Assembly (NCBI GenBank): GCA_016742055.1
Contig: JACVCK010000007.1
Location: forward strand, 1-35,773
Length of the DNA: 35,773 bases
Direction: 5' to 3'
From: Phycisphaerales bacterium
GTDB lineage: Bacteria; Planctomycetota; Phycisphaerae; Phycisphaerales; UBA1924
The notes beneath the pieces are model-generated. The model worked only from the letters and a program-made list of their open reading frames with translations. It was not told where the DNA came from and made no database searches. The position numbers and the translations under genes were made by a program. Numbering within the stretch: position 1 is the first letter of the stretch; every line of letters begins with the position of its first letter. Positions 8,496 to 14,787 of the stretch are shown piece by piece.

Positions 8496-9392
8496 CTATC
8501 GCCGGGGCCGGCCCCGCTTGGACGGGCTCGGCGAGCGGTACCGGGAGATGAGCAGCGACTTGCCCGGCGAAGCGGACGACTCGAACGGACGCAGGCGGCG
8601 GAGGTCCTTCTGCAGTTCGGCCGCGCTCTCGCCCCGCTCGATCAGAGGCCGCAGCGACGAGAGCGACATGTGCGAGCACACGCCTGAATAGATCGACCAG
8701 TTCAGCAGCGGGTTGGCCGACCAGTGGGCCGAGAGCAGCGCGGATCCGTCGTGCGAGAACAGCGCGTGCAGGAACACGCGCCCGTCCGCGACCAGCAGCA
8801 GCCACTGCCCGGGGCCGTTCTCGACGGCCTGCACGCCCCGGGGGTCGGCGACGACCTCGACGCCCCGCAGCGGCGCGGGCTCGAACACCTTGGCCGCGAC
8901 CGGCACGCGCCGCGCCGCCTGCTCAAGGTCGGGCCCCAGTTCCGGCACGAGCGCGGGGCAGATGTTGGTCAGGACGAACGTCCGGGCGCCGGCGATCAAG
9001 GACCGAGCCCTTTCGAGCGCCCCGTCCCGATCGCGCAGGCGGTACAGCAGGTCGTCGGGCTCCTCATCCTCCGCCTCGTCGGCGAGCGCGTCGAGCGCGA
9101 GCGCGTCGTCCTCGAGGCGCCGGCGCAGGCGGGCGATCAGTTCCGCCGGCGGCGCCGCGCGGGCGACGCGGTTGCCCTCCTCCTCGCTCATGTACGCCGC
9201 GCCCTTCTCCTCGAGCGACTCCAGCGCCTTGTAGACCGCGCCCACGGGCCGGCCCAGGGCCTGCGCCACGCGGTATCCGGTGGCGGGCGAGCGCCGGACC
9301 AGGAACGCGTAGACCTCCGCCTCCGCAGAACTCAGCCCCATCCGCTGCAGGGCGGCAAGGGGGTCGTGGGCGATGGCCTCCATATTACTCAT
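8496..9392 (-). CDS. TrmB-family transcriptional regulator
   Basis: A 298-residue DNA-binding protein. The N-terminal winged helix (about 10-75) has the TrmB pattern LQRMGLSSAEAEVYAFLVR followed by GRPVGAVYKALESLEEKG. A helical linker (about 80-115) and a PLD-like effector domain follow, with RARSLIAGARTFVLTNICPA and GVQAVENGPGQWLLLVADGR. The C-terminal 45 residues are basic. The start is uncertain: ATG 9392 or ATG 9383, neither with a clear Shine-Dalgarno. Its regulon is unknown. It is the last chromosomal gene before the prophage. Confidence 0.82.
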   Translation of the reverse strand: MSNMEAIAHDPLAALQRMGLSSAEAEVYAFLVRRSPATGYRVAQALGRPVGAVYKALESLEEKGAAYMSEEEGNRVARAAPPAELIARLRRRLEDDALALDALADEAEDEEPDDLLYRLRDRDGALERARSLIAGARTFVLTNICPALVPELGPDLEQAARRVPVAAKVFEPAPLRGVEVVADPRGVQAVENGPGQWLLLVADGRVFLHALFSHDGSALLSAHWSANPLLNWSIYSGVCSHMSLSSLRPLIERGESAAELQKDLRRLRPFESSASPGKSLLISRYRSPSPSKRGRPRR

Positions 9393-9430
9393 GCGGAGAA
9401 GAATAACCCGGGTTCCGGGCCGGTCAAGCC

Positions 9431-9472
9431 AAAAAAAGGCGCGGGAAGGGCCGACAAGGGCCCCTCCCGCGC
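9431..9472 (-). terminator. Intrinsic terminator, minus strand, at prophage junction
   Basis: Read on the minus strand, GCGCGGGAGGGGCC pairs with GGCCCTTCCCGCGC through a short loop (one G-U wobble) and is followed by CC and seven T residues. It would end transcription entering from the right, yet the next gene on the right is now the prophage. It most likely served a chromosomal gene displaced by the insertion. Confidence 0.8.
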
Positions 9473-9626
9473 GTGACGGGCAGGGGAAGGTTGCAAAACG
9501 GCCTGACCCGGCCTTGTGCGGCCTAAACCGGCCTGGAATCAAGAGTTATGGCGGATTCGACGCGGCGGCGGCATTGCTGCAAAATCGCCACGGCGCGCGC
9601 GATGGGCAGGGAAGTTTGCAAAATCG
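9469..9626. repeat. Candidate prophage left end with transposase-binding repeats
   Basis: A ~32-bp repeat occurs at 9469-9501 and 9595-9626, exactly 126 bp apart. Its shared core is GGGCAGGG(G)AAG followed by [GT]TTGCAAAA. A third partial copy with GCAAAATCG lies at 9579-9587. Mu-type elements carry several transposase-binding sites at each end and usually terminate in 5'-TG; a TG at 9474 starts the first copy. The order terminator, repeats, phage genes fits an attachment end here. The precise boundary and target duplication cannot be fixed without the right end. Confidence 0.55.
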
Positions 9627-9757
9627 AACCGCGATGGCGTGTCGTGAGGGCCGATCAGCGCCTCGTCACGGCGCGCGCCGCGCGCGGAATCGGCCACGGC
9701 GCGCGCGCTTCGCGGGGCGTTTGCCGGGCGGTTGACGGGGCGTTGAACGCGCTTCAT
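9539..9757 (-). CDS. Possible small ORF at phage end (doubtful)
   Basis: A 72-residue frame starts with ATGA overlapping the methyltransferase stop, as other junctions in this operon do. However, it reads through the candidate transposase-binding repeats and is Arg/Pro-rich without domain character. The overlap may simply be a by-product of the duplicated tail repeat. Listed with low confidence. Confidence 0.2.
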   Translation of the reverse strand: MKRVQRPVNRPANAPRSARAVADSARGARRDEALIGPHDTPSRFDFANFPAHRARRGDFAAMPPPRRIRHNS

Positions 9758-9791
9758 CGGCTCGCTCCGGCGCCGGCGTGAGCGCGGAGGG
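9737..9791. repeat. Gene-tail repeat T1, copy 1
   Basis: A 55-bp sequence identical at 54 of 55 positions to 11126-11180. On the minus strand it encodes the last 11 residues of the methyltransferase (LRAHAGAGASR), its stop, and the first codons of the next frame (MKR-QRP). Confidence 0.9.
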
Positions 9792-10644
9792 GGACGCCGG
9801 CGGCCTGGGCGCGGGGCTCGAGGGCGCGGCGCGCGGCGGCGAAGTAGGTCGGGTCGAGTTCGGCGCCGGCGAAGGAGCGGCCGGTGTCGATGCAGGCGGC
9901 GGCGGTGGATCCGGAGCCGAAGAACGGGTCGCAGACGCGGCCGCCCTCGGGCGAGTAGAGACGCACCAGGCGGTCGAGCAGGGCGACGGGTTTCTGTGTC
10001 GGGTGGAAGCGGCCCTTGCCGCTCGGGCGAGGGAACTCCAGGACGTCGATCGGGTAGCGCTCGCCGGTGTTCACGCGGGCGGGGATCGCCCCCGCGGCTC
10101 GCCAGTGACCACCGACACACTCCCCGCGGGCGGACGCCTTGTAGGGCGCGTGGCCGGTGGTCATGACCGGGAAATACCTGGGCATCGTCTCGCCGAGGAC
10201 GAGGATGTCCTCGTGGATGCGCATCGGGCGGCGGCGCGCGTCGAGCCCGCCGGTCGCGCTTCCGATCTTGCGCCAGACGAGTTTGTACCGGAAGCGCTTC
10301 CCGGCGGCGTTCATCACGGCCTGCGTGAACTTGCCGGCGGCGAAGATCAGCACGGCGCCGTCGCGGGCGGTGACGCGGTGCAGTTCGTCGAGCAGCCGTG
10401 CGGCGTCGGGCGCCTTGTCCCACGCGAGGTTGGTGATGCCGAAGGGTGGATCGGTGAGCGTGAGATCGAACGCTGCGTCGGGCTGGGCGGCGAGGAAGTC
10501 CCACGCGTCGCCGCGGTGGAGATCCACGCCGCCGGGCGGGCGCCCATCGCCGTTGGCGCGTGCGCGCACACGGTGCGAGGCGGCGCGGGACCGCCTTGTT
10601 TCGGGGCGTTGGTGCGGGGGGTGGGGGGCCTTGCGGCGGTTCAC
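9754..10644 (-). CDS. Phage DNA methyltransferase, N4/N6 (beta-class order)
   Basis: A 296-residue S-adenosylmethionine-dependent DNA methyltransferase. Catalytic motif IV DPPF is at 65-68 and precedes the target-recognition region. HPTQKP (214-219) and the SAM-binding DPFFGSG (239-245) are at the C-terminal end, giving the beta-class motif order and the N6_N4_Mtase family. No restriction endonuclease is adjacent, so it is a solitary enzyme, probably protecting phage DNA from host restriction. The start is taken as GTG at 10644, preceded by TAAGG; a slightly later start is possible because the first 40 residues are Arg-rich and not conserved-looking. It is the last solid gene of the early operon. 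Confidence 0.9.
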   Translation of the reverse strand: MNRRKAPHPPHQRPETRRSRAASHRVRARANGDGRPPGGVDLHRGDAWDFLAAQPDAAFDLTLTDPPFGITNLAWDKAPDAARLLDELHRVTARDGAVLIFAAGKFTQAVMNAAGKRFRYKLVWRKIGSATGGLDARRRPMRIHEDILVLGETMPRYFPVMTTGHAPYKASARGECVGGHWRAAGAIPARVNTGERYPIDVLEFPRPSGKGRFHPTQKPVALLDRLVRLYSPEGGRVCDPFFGSGSTAAACIDTGRSFAGAELDPTYFAAARRALEPRAQAAGVPLRAHAGAGASR

Positions 10645-10793
10645 GATGGGGCCTTACGCTCGCGGCGTCTTCATCCTTGATTGGCCCCGCGGGCATCCAT
10701 GCTCGCGGGCGTGAGATTCGGGGCGATAAATCCGGGGGAGGTTCAGTCCCTCGCGTGGGCTCGACGCTCGCGGCGTGGCCCACGCCCCGTGTT

Positions 10794-11084
10794 TCAAGTC
10801 GGGATCGGCAGCACAGGTCCTTCAACCCGGATGCCTATTCGGGCGAGCGAGGTCAGCGCGTCGCCGGCCTCCTTCACGGTGCATCCGAATCGGGAAAACT
10901 CACGGGCGACGACTCGCGCCTCCGCTTCACCAATGACGAGGGTCGCGCCGTCGTAGCAGTTGATCGTTACCGAGGGCTCGCCGGCAACGCCAAAGGCGTC
11001 GATCTTCACCTCGGCAAACGGCGTGTAGAACGTGCGAGGAGGGTGGGCGATTCGGTTGTAGATCTTCCGTATGCGATGTTTCAT
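10794..11084 (-). CDS. Hypothetical protein (small phage protein)
   Basis: A 96-residue protein with balanced composition, unlike the Arg-rich shadow frames around it, so it is likely real. It starts MKHRIRKIYNRIAHPPRTFY and has a probable beta-rich centre (EVKIDAFGVAG, SVTINCYDGATLVIGEAEARVV). The ATG at 11084 has GGAG upstream and overlaps the stop of a 21-codon frame by ATGA. The gap 10645-10793 to the methyltransferase contains only CGCTCGCGGCGT twice. No function assigned. Confidence 0.65.
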   Translation of the reverse strand: MKHRIRKIYNRIAHPPRTFYTPFAEVKIDAFGVAGEPSVTINCYDGATLVIGEAEARVVAREFSRFGCTVKEAGDALTSLARIGIRVEGPVLPIPT

Positions 11085-11146
11085 CGGGATGCTCCGTGGT
11101 GATGATAGCGAGGCGAAGGCGGCGCGGGGCGTTGAGCGCGCTTCAT
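11081..11146 (-). CDS. Possible 21-residue leader/micro-ORF
   Basis: ATG at 11146 overlaps the upstream stop (CGATGA), and its own stop overlaps the ATG at 11084 (CGATGA). The peptide begins MKRAQRP and ends GASR. It could serve translational coupling only. Coding status is uncertain. Confidence 0.3.
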   Translation of the reverse strand: MKRAQRPAPPSPRYHHHGASR

Positions 11147-11180
11147 CGGCTCGCTCCGGCGCCGGCGTGAGCGCGGAGGG
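11126..11180. repeat. Gene-tail repeat T1, copy 2
   Basis: Second copy of the 55-bp T1 repeat (one mismatch to 9737-9791). It again encodes LRAHAGAGASR, a stop and MKR-QRP on the minus strand, here at the end of a 30-codon frame instead of a methyltransferase. Confidence 0.9.
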
Positions 11181-11235
11181 TGATTCCGGCGGCCTTGATC
11201 TGGCGGATCTGGCGGGAGCGGGAAGAGGGATTCAT
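11143..11235 (-). CDS. Possible 30-residue ORF ending in duplicated tail
   Basis: The frame opens with an ATGA overlap to the preceding 101-residue gene and ends in the T1 tail. Its last 18 residues (QIKAAGITLRAHAGAGASR region) resemble the methyltransferase C-terminus (AQAAGVPLRAHAGAGASR). It looks like a transplanted or residual gene end rather than an independent protein. Confidence 0.3.
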   Translation of the reverse strand: MNPSSRSRQIRQIKAAGITLRAHAGAGASR

Positions 11236-11537
11236 CGACGCGGGATCCAGAGGTGGTTTGACTCGTCGTTCTTCGCCTGCGTCACGGTGAGGAGCGTGCG
11301 GATGCTGCGGTCGCGCACGTCGTAGACGGCGACGGCGCGGGCGCCGTCGGGGAAGGTGACCAGGTGCATCGTACACTGCCGGTCGGCGTGGAGGCGCTGG
11401 AGTCGGCCGGCGCGGATGGCCTGCGTCATCCGCTCCAGGTCGTTGAAGGTGAGTTCGACGCCGAAGCGCTCGCGGGCGCGCTTGATCGCGTGGGCCATGC
11501 GGAGCCGGGCGACGGAATGAGGATGCTGGCGAGGCAT
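11232..11537 (-). CDS. Hypothetical protein (small phage protein)
   Basis: A 101-residue protein with a helical N-terminal half (MAHAIKRARERFGVELTFNDL) and a beta-rich C-terminal half (TMHLVTFPDGARAVAVYDV...TLLTV). This arrangement loosely recalls small RelE- or DUF4258-like folds, but I cannot assign it. ATG 11537 lacks a clear Shine-Dalgarno; the ATG of MAHAIKR, 13 codons later, is an alternative start. It overlaps the following micro-ORF by ATGA. Confidence 0.6.
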   Translation of the reverse strand: MPRQHPHSVARLRMAHAIKRARERFGVELTFNDLERMTQAIRAGRLQRLHADRQCTMHLVTFPDGARAVAVYDVRDRSIRTLLTVTQAKNDESNHLWIPRR

Positions 11538-11584
11538 AAAGCGCCATCGCGGGTGTCCCCGCGCGAGCGCTGGAGGAGGTTGGA

Positions 11585-11809
11585 TCAGCGGGAGACGCGG
11601 GCGCGTTGCTTGTACTTCTTGCGCGGAGCGGCGCGGTGGGCGGCGTCGCGTTCGCTCGCGCGGACTTCGGCGGCCCAGCGGATGCGTTCGCTGCGGGTCA
11701 TGCCCTGCACCATCGAGCGTTGTTCGGGCGCGATGGGACGGTTGAAGCCCGCGGCTTTGGCCGCGGCGGCGGAGGGGAACTCGCGGATCTCGCCGGTGTT
11801 GGTGTTCAT
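11585..11809 (-). CDS. Small hypothetical phage protein, basic
   Basis: A 74-residue protein starting MNTNTGEIREFPSAAAAKAAGF, followed by a helical basic region and a Lys/Arg-rich end (RKKYKQRARVSR). The opening is reminiscent of short phage proteins that begin with a 'GEIREF/I' strand. The ATG overlaps the stop of the DUF1643 gene by ATGA (11806-11809). Possibly a nucleic-acid-binding protein judging by charge; this is inference. Confidence 0.65.
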   Translation of the reverse strand: MNTNTGEIREFPSAAAAKAAGFNRPIAPEQRSMVQGMTRSERIRWAAEVRASERDAAHRAAPRKKYKQRARVSR

Positions 11810-12318
11810 CGAATCTTCTCCGGGATGGGGAACGGGATGAGCGGCGTGTCGCGCCGCAGACGGAGCGGGTGGAGCGGCGCGCCGTTGTTGGCGATGCCAA
11901 AGCACATGGGGACCAGGTGGTACGCGCGGATGCAGTCCAGCATCCATTGCTCCTGCCTCATGGCGAACGGATGAGCGCCCCACGCGACGATCACCGAGGC
12001 GCTGGCGGCGAGCGTGGCGGCGACGTGGCGCAGGTTCTCCGGCCCGACTGGATCGGCGGCGCGGACGAGTTCGCCGGGCCACGTCGATCGCAGCGCGAAA
12101 AGGTTGACCACGTGCATCGAGCCGTGGCCCTCGCGCCTCGCGAAGCCGATGCAGCGCCGGATCGTCGCGTCGTCGGTGAGGCCGTCCGCCGTCGAAGGGT
12201 TTAGCATCACGAACGTCACAGAACTGCCGACGGACCAGCCGCGCGTGAGCGTGTAGCGGTAGAGCCCGCACTCCGAGATCGTGGCGTGGGCGCGGGTGAA
12301 GCAATCGAACGGGTTCAT
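11806..12318 (-). CDS. DUF1643 domain protein
   Basis: A 170-residue protein with the DUF1643 signature: TRGWSVGSSVTFVMLNPSTADGLTDDATIRRC, seen as 'FVMLNPSTAD' (residues about 36-45) and 'DDATIRRCIGFAR', then VVNLFALRSTWP and a conserved IVAWGAHPF segment. The family occurs in phages and bacteria and its biochemical role is not established. The length fits the family. It is coupled by ATGA overlaps to the zinc-ribbon gene upstream and the 74-residue gene downstream. Confidence 0.85.
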   Translation of the reverse strand: MNPFDCFTRAHATISECGLYRYTLTRGWSVGSSVTFVMLNPSTADGLTDDATIRRCIGFARREGHGSMHVVNLFALRSTWPGELVRAADPVGPENLRHVAATLAASASVIVAWGAHPFAMRQEQWMLDCIRAYHLVPMCFGIANNGAPLHPLRLRRDTPLIPFPIPEKIR

Positions 12319-12361
12319 CGGCCCTCCCGGTTCTCGCGGCGCATGAGGGCGATGGCGCGGG
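12315..12361. repeat. Gene-tail repeat T2, copy 1
   Basis: 47 bp identical to 12757-12803. On the minus strand it starts inside RAIALMRRENREGR and ends at the TGA stop of the zinc-ribbon gene. Confidence 0.92.
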
Positions 12362-12737
12362 CGGGAGGGACAACGACGACGCCGCGGTCGCCGTGGGCGT
12401 CGGTCTCGAAGGCGGGCGCGTCGGAGGTGGGGCCGGGTTCCATCAGCGATCGCGTCGCGCCGCATCGGACGCACCGCCACACACCGTCGACCTCCAGCGT
12501 GAACGTCTGGTGCTGACAGGGCCGTGGCGCTGCGGGCTCCTCGTCGGCGTCCGGCTCGTTGCGCACGGCGGGCATATCGGCGGCGGCGATGATGAGGTCG
12601 GCGTCGCGGCGCAGGGCGTCGATGTAGCGCTGGAGCCGGCCATGCTCCCACTGGCTCATCCAGCGGCTGTCCTGGCCCGCGTGGGGAGCGCTGAGGGTGG
12701 CCATCACGATGGCGCGGAGTTGTTCAGGCGTCAGCAT
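12315..12737 (-). CDS. Zinc-ribbon-like phage protein
   Basis: A 140-residue protein. The N-terminal half is helical (LTPEQLRAIVMATL, GRLQRYIDALRRDADLIIAA). Residues 74-97 carry Cys74-x-His76 and Cys89-x2-Cys92, a probable zinc-binding treble. The C-terminal 14 residues (RAIALMRRENREGR) are shared exactly with the adjacent ParB-domain protein through the T2 DNA repeat. ATG 12737 has AAAGGA 6 bases upstream. Function unknown; possibly DNA-binding. Confidence 0.65.
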   Translation of the reverse strand: MLTPEQLRAIVMATLSAPHAGQDSRWMSQWEHGRLQRYIDALRRDADLIIAAADMPAVRNEPDADEEPAAPRPCQHQTFTLEVDGVWRCVRCGATRSLMEPGPTSDAPAFETDAHGDRGVVVVPPARAIALMRRENREGR

Positions 12738-12756
12738 GGGGTTCCTTTGGGGGCGG

Positions 12757-12803
12757 TCATCGGCCCTCCCGGTTCTCGCGGCGCATGAGGGCGATGGCGC
12801 GGG
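12757..12803. repeat. Gene-tail repeat T2, copy 2
   Basis: Second, identical 47-bp copy, covering the last 15 codons plus stop of the ParB-domain gene. Confidence 0.92.
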
Positions 12804-13212
12804 TGAGTCGGGTTCCGGAGAGGCGCTCGAGGGCGATGAGCCGCGCCAGCGTGTCGTCGTTGTCCGCGTCCTTGGTCAGGAGGCCCTTGACGGCGTTGGC
12901 CAGGTCGTCGCTCCAGTCCGTGCCGGGGCAGAGGTTGACGGTGACGAAGTGGACCGGGATCTCAAGGTCGATGTCTTCGCGCACGAAGCCGACGAGCGCC
13001 GCGTGGCGGTGCGAGCCGGTGAGCAGTTGCGGGCGGAGACTGCGGCCGGTGTCGATCGCCAGGAGCGGGCGGCCCGTCCAGCCGTAGTCATTGATCGAGG
13101 CGGCGAGGGCCGAGACGTACTCGCGTGATCGCGGGCGGTGCGGAGGGATGAAATACTCGTCCCGGTACTGCGCGACGGTGAGGCGCTCGGAGCGTTGGCC
13201 GATGTGGATCAT
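12757..13212 (-). CDS. ParB/Srx-like domain protein
   Basis: A 151-residue protein with a ParB N-terminal (ParB/sulfiredoxin-like) domain. The diagnostic part is PLLAIDTGRSLRPQLLTGSH followed by RHAALVGF, where TGSHRHAAL (65-73) matches the ParB 'GxHRxxA' loop. It lacks a C-terminal HTH, so it is not a partition ParB. Such short proteins in phages often sit near DNA-modification genes and may be nucleases or CTP-dependent modifiers, which is inference. The ATG overlaps the upstream stop (13209-13212). The tail comes from the T2 repeat. Confidence 0.75.
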   Translation of the reverse strand: MIHIGQRSERLTVAQYRDEYFIPPHRPRSREYVSALAASINDYGWTGRPLLAIDTGRSLRPQLLTGSHRHAALVGFVREDIDLEIPVHFVTVNLCPGTDWSDDLANAVKGLLTKDADNDDTLARLIALERLSGTRLTRAIALMRRENREGR

Positions 13213-13715
13213 GCCGCGGCCTCCGAACAGGCGGGCGGGCCACCGGGGGCGCCCGCCCCGCCACTGAGACTGCGCTTCCTCGCGACGACGGCGCGGCGGG
13301 TGGCGGCCATGCGCGCCCGCTCGGCCGGCGTGCGCCTGCGGCCCTTCTTGCGGATGAACAGGCCCTCGATCGAGCGGAGTTGTTCGACGGCCTGGACGTT
13401 GACCGTGTAGGCGTGGACGTTGTTGATGCCGGTGGGCCTGGCCAGGAGATAGCCGCGCTGATAGCACCAGCGCAGCGCCCGCTGCGCGAGCGAGGGGTTG
13501 CAGCCCAGGTAGTACGCCGCGCCGCGGGCGGCGAGGGGCACGTCCTCGAGGATGGCCGCCAGGAGCATCACGCCCTTGATCGCCGTGGGGCTCAGCCCGC
13601 TGCGGTACAGCCGCGCGGGCGGGAACGTGGCCAGCGTCACGGCGCGGAGCGCCCGCTCGTTGACCTTCAGCGCCGCGTGGGGATCGACGTCGTACACGCG
13701 CGTGGAGTCGCCCAT
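13209..13715 (-). CDS. Hypothetical protein with winged-helix-like core
   Basis: A 168-residue protein. The central region (about 45-115) reads as helices with a wing: SPTAIKGVMLLAAILEDVPL, AAYYLGCNPSLAQRALRWCY, then YLLARPTGINNVHAYTVN. The C-terminal 50 residues are basic (FIRKKGRRRTPAERARMAAT). These features suggest DNA binding, perhaps a transcription factor such as the middle-gene activator expected in a Mu-like phage, but no specific family is recognised. The last codons translate a copy of the GC palindrome family (GGAGAPGGPPA). Confidence 0.6.
   Translation of the reverse strand: MGDSTRVYDVDPHAALKVNERALRAVTLATFPPARLYRSGLSPTAIKGVMLLAAILEDVPLAARGAAYYLGCNPSLAQRALRWCYQRGYLLARPTGINNVHAYTVNVQAVEQLRSIEGLFIRKKGRRRTPAERARMAATRRAVVARKRSLSGGAGAPGGPPACSEAAA
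13231..13263. repeat. GC palindrome (REP-like) inside gene end
   Basis: GCGGGCGGGCCACCGG, GGGCGCCCGC and CCCGCCAC form an inverted repeat of the same family as those at 17345, 21478, 21579, 22666, 26181 and 27275. It lies in the last codons of the winged-helix-like gene. Confidence 0.6.
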
Positions 13716-14023
13716 CACGCGCCCCCTTCCGCGCCCAGGACGGCGCCGGAGCCGCCCCCGGGGGCGCCGGGCGGGCGCCAGCGGCCCGCCTCGTCGCGCT
13801 TCATGGCGATGACGCCGAGGCCGTAGACGGCGAGCGCTCGCACCAGTTCGCGGCGGGGCCTCGATGTCCGCGCGAGCGCGACGAGGCCGCGGTCCTCGGC
13901 CAGGCAGCGCATGAGCGCCTGGAGTTCGTCGATCGGGATCTCGTCGAGCCGCTCGTGCAGGCCGCTTTCGACCTGGTCGAAACTGGCCACGGCGCGGGGT
14001 AGGTAGAAGCGGAGGGCGCTCAC
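13715..14023 (-). CDS. Hypothetical protein, GTG start
   Basis: A 102-residue helical protein (DQVESGLHERLDEIPIDELQ, LVALARTSRPRRELVRALAV). Its end, PPGAPGGGSGAVLGAEGGA, is low-complexity. The GTG at 14023 is supported by GGGGAGG upstream and by a GTGA overlap with the PolX-like gene stop. No family recognised. Confidence 0.6.
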   Translation of the reverse strand: MSALRFYLPRAVASFDQVESGLHERLDEIPIDELQALMRCLAEDRGLVALARTSRPRRELVRALAVYGLGVIAMKRDEAGRWRPPGAPGGGSGAVLGAEGGA

Positions 14024-14787
14024 GGCCTGCCTCCCCTGGGATTGGCGCGGCGGGCGTCGATCGCGTGGTGCAGGGCCTCGCGCGTGCGGTTCTGCGGCGC
14101 CATGTGCGGCAGGTCCAGCGCGTCGAAGACGTCGGCCTCGGTGCGCGTGGGGACCACGCGGCCCACGTCGCCGCGGGCCGGGTCGTCGAAGCGCAGGAAC
14201 CCGCCGGCGAAGTAGAACCGCGGCTCGGCGCTCCCCTTGGCCTGGGCCCGCCGCCGCGCGTCGGGCGGGAGACCCAGCCCCTCGTACCGCGCGGCGGCCA
14301 CGAGCAGGTGCGCGAAGTCGGCCGGGCCGGTGCGGATCATCAGCGCCGCGCCGACGCTCTCGGGCGTGGCCAGCCAGAGTTCGATCCTGAGTTCCGGCCG
14401 GCGGGCGCTGCGCAGCGAGATCTTCCGCGAGTGGCGGTGGATGCGCGACGGGGGCTCGGCCACGCCGGTGAGCGTCAGTTGCTCGCCGCCGCGGAGGTCG
14501 GCCTCGCGCCAGAGTTCGCCGCGGCGCACGAAGTCCACGAAGCGCTGCGTCCACACGCCCCCGGAACCAACGCCCGGCTCCTGCTCGGGCACGACGACCA
14601 GGTCGAGGTCGTGGATGTGGTCCGGCTTCTTCCGGCGCACGCCGCCGGCGGTCCAGACCTGCTCGCACACGCCGCTGTCGCGCAGCGCGGCGGCGACCTT
14701 CTCCGCGGCGTGGGCCGCGACGGTGTAGGTCATGGAGAACGGCGCGGCGGGCGCCGCCGCCGGCGCCGCTGCGGACGGCGCTCCCAT
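14020..14787 (-). CDS. Minimal family-X DNA polymerase-like nucleotidyltransferase
   Basis: A 255-residue protein matching the catalytic palm of DNA polymerase X (Pol beta) enzymes. The motif AGGVRRKKPDHIHDLDLVVV corresponds to the PolX 'GSxRR...DxD' active site, with Asp60 and Asp62 as metal ligands. RIELWLATPESVGAALMIRTG (134 onward) aligns with the PolX 'R-V-D-L...GAALLYFTGS' segment, but Glu136 replaces the usual third Asp. FDALDLPHMAPQNR near the end matches the 'ALGLPWIPPELRE' terminus of bacterial PolX. The 8-kDa lyase/HhH and PHP domains are absent. It could add or fill nucleotides at gaps; the Glu substitution leaves activity uncertain. TGATG junction upstream. Confidence 0.78.
   Translation of the reverse strand: MGAPSAAAPAAAPAAPFSMTYTVAAHAAEKVAAALRDSGVCEQVWTAGGVRRKKPDHIHDLDLVVVPEQEPGVGSGGVWTQRFVDFVRRGELWREADLRGGEQLTLTGVAEPPSRIHRHSRKISLRSARRPELRIELWLATPESVGAALMIRTGPADFAHLLVAAARYEGLGLPPDARRRAQAKGSAEPRFYFAGGFLRFDDPARGDVGRVVPTRTEADVFDALDLPHMAPQNRTREALHHAIDARRANPRGGRP

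Noticed and set aside
9539-9757. 72-codon frame after the methyltransferase as a real gene
   Set aside because: It runs through the candidate end repeats, lacks a ribosome-binding site of its own and has no domain-like composition; retained only as a low-confidence feature.
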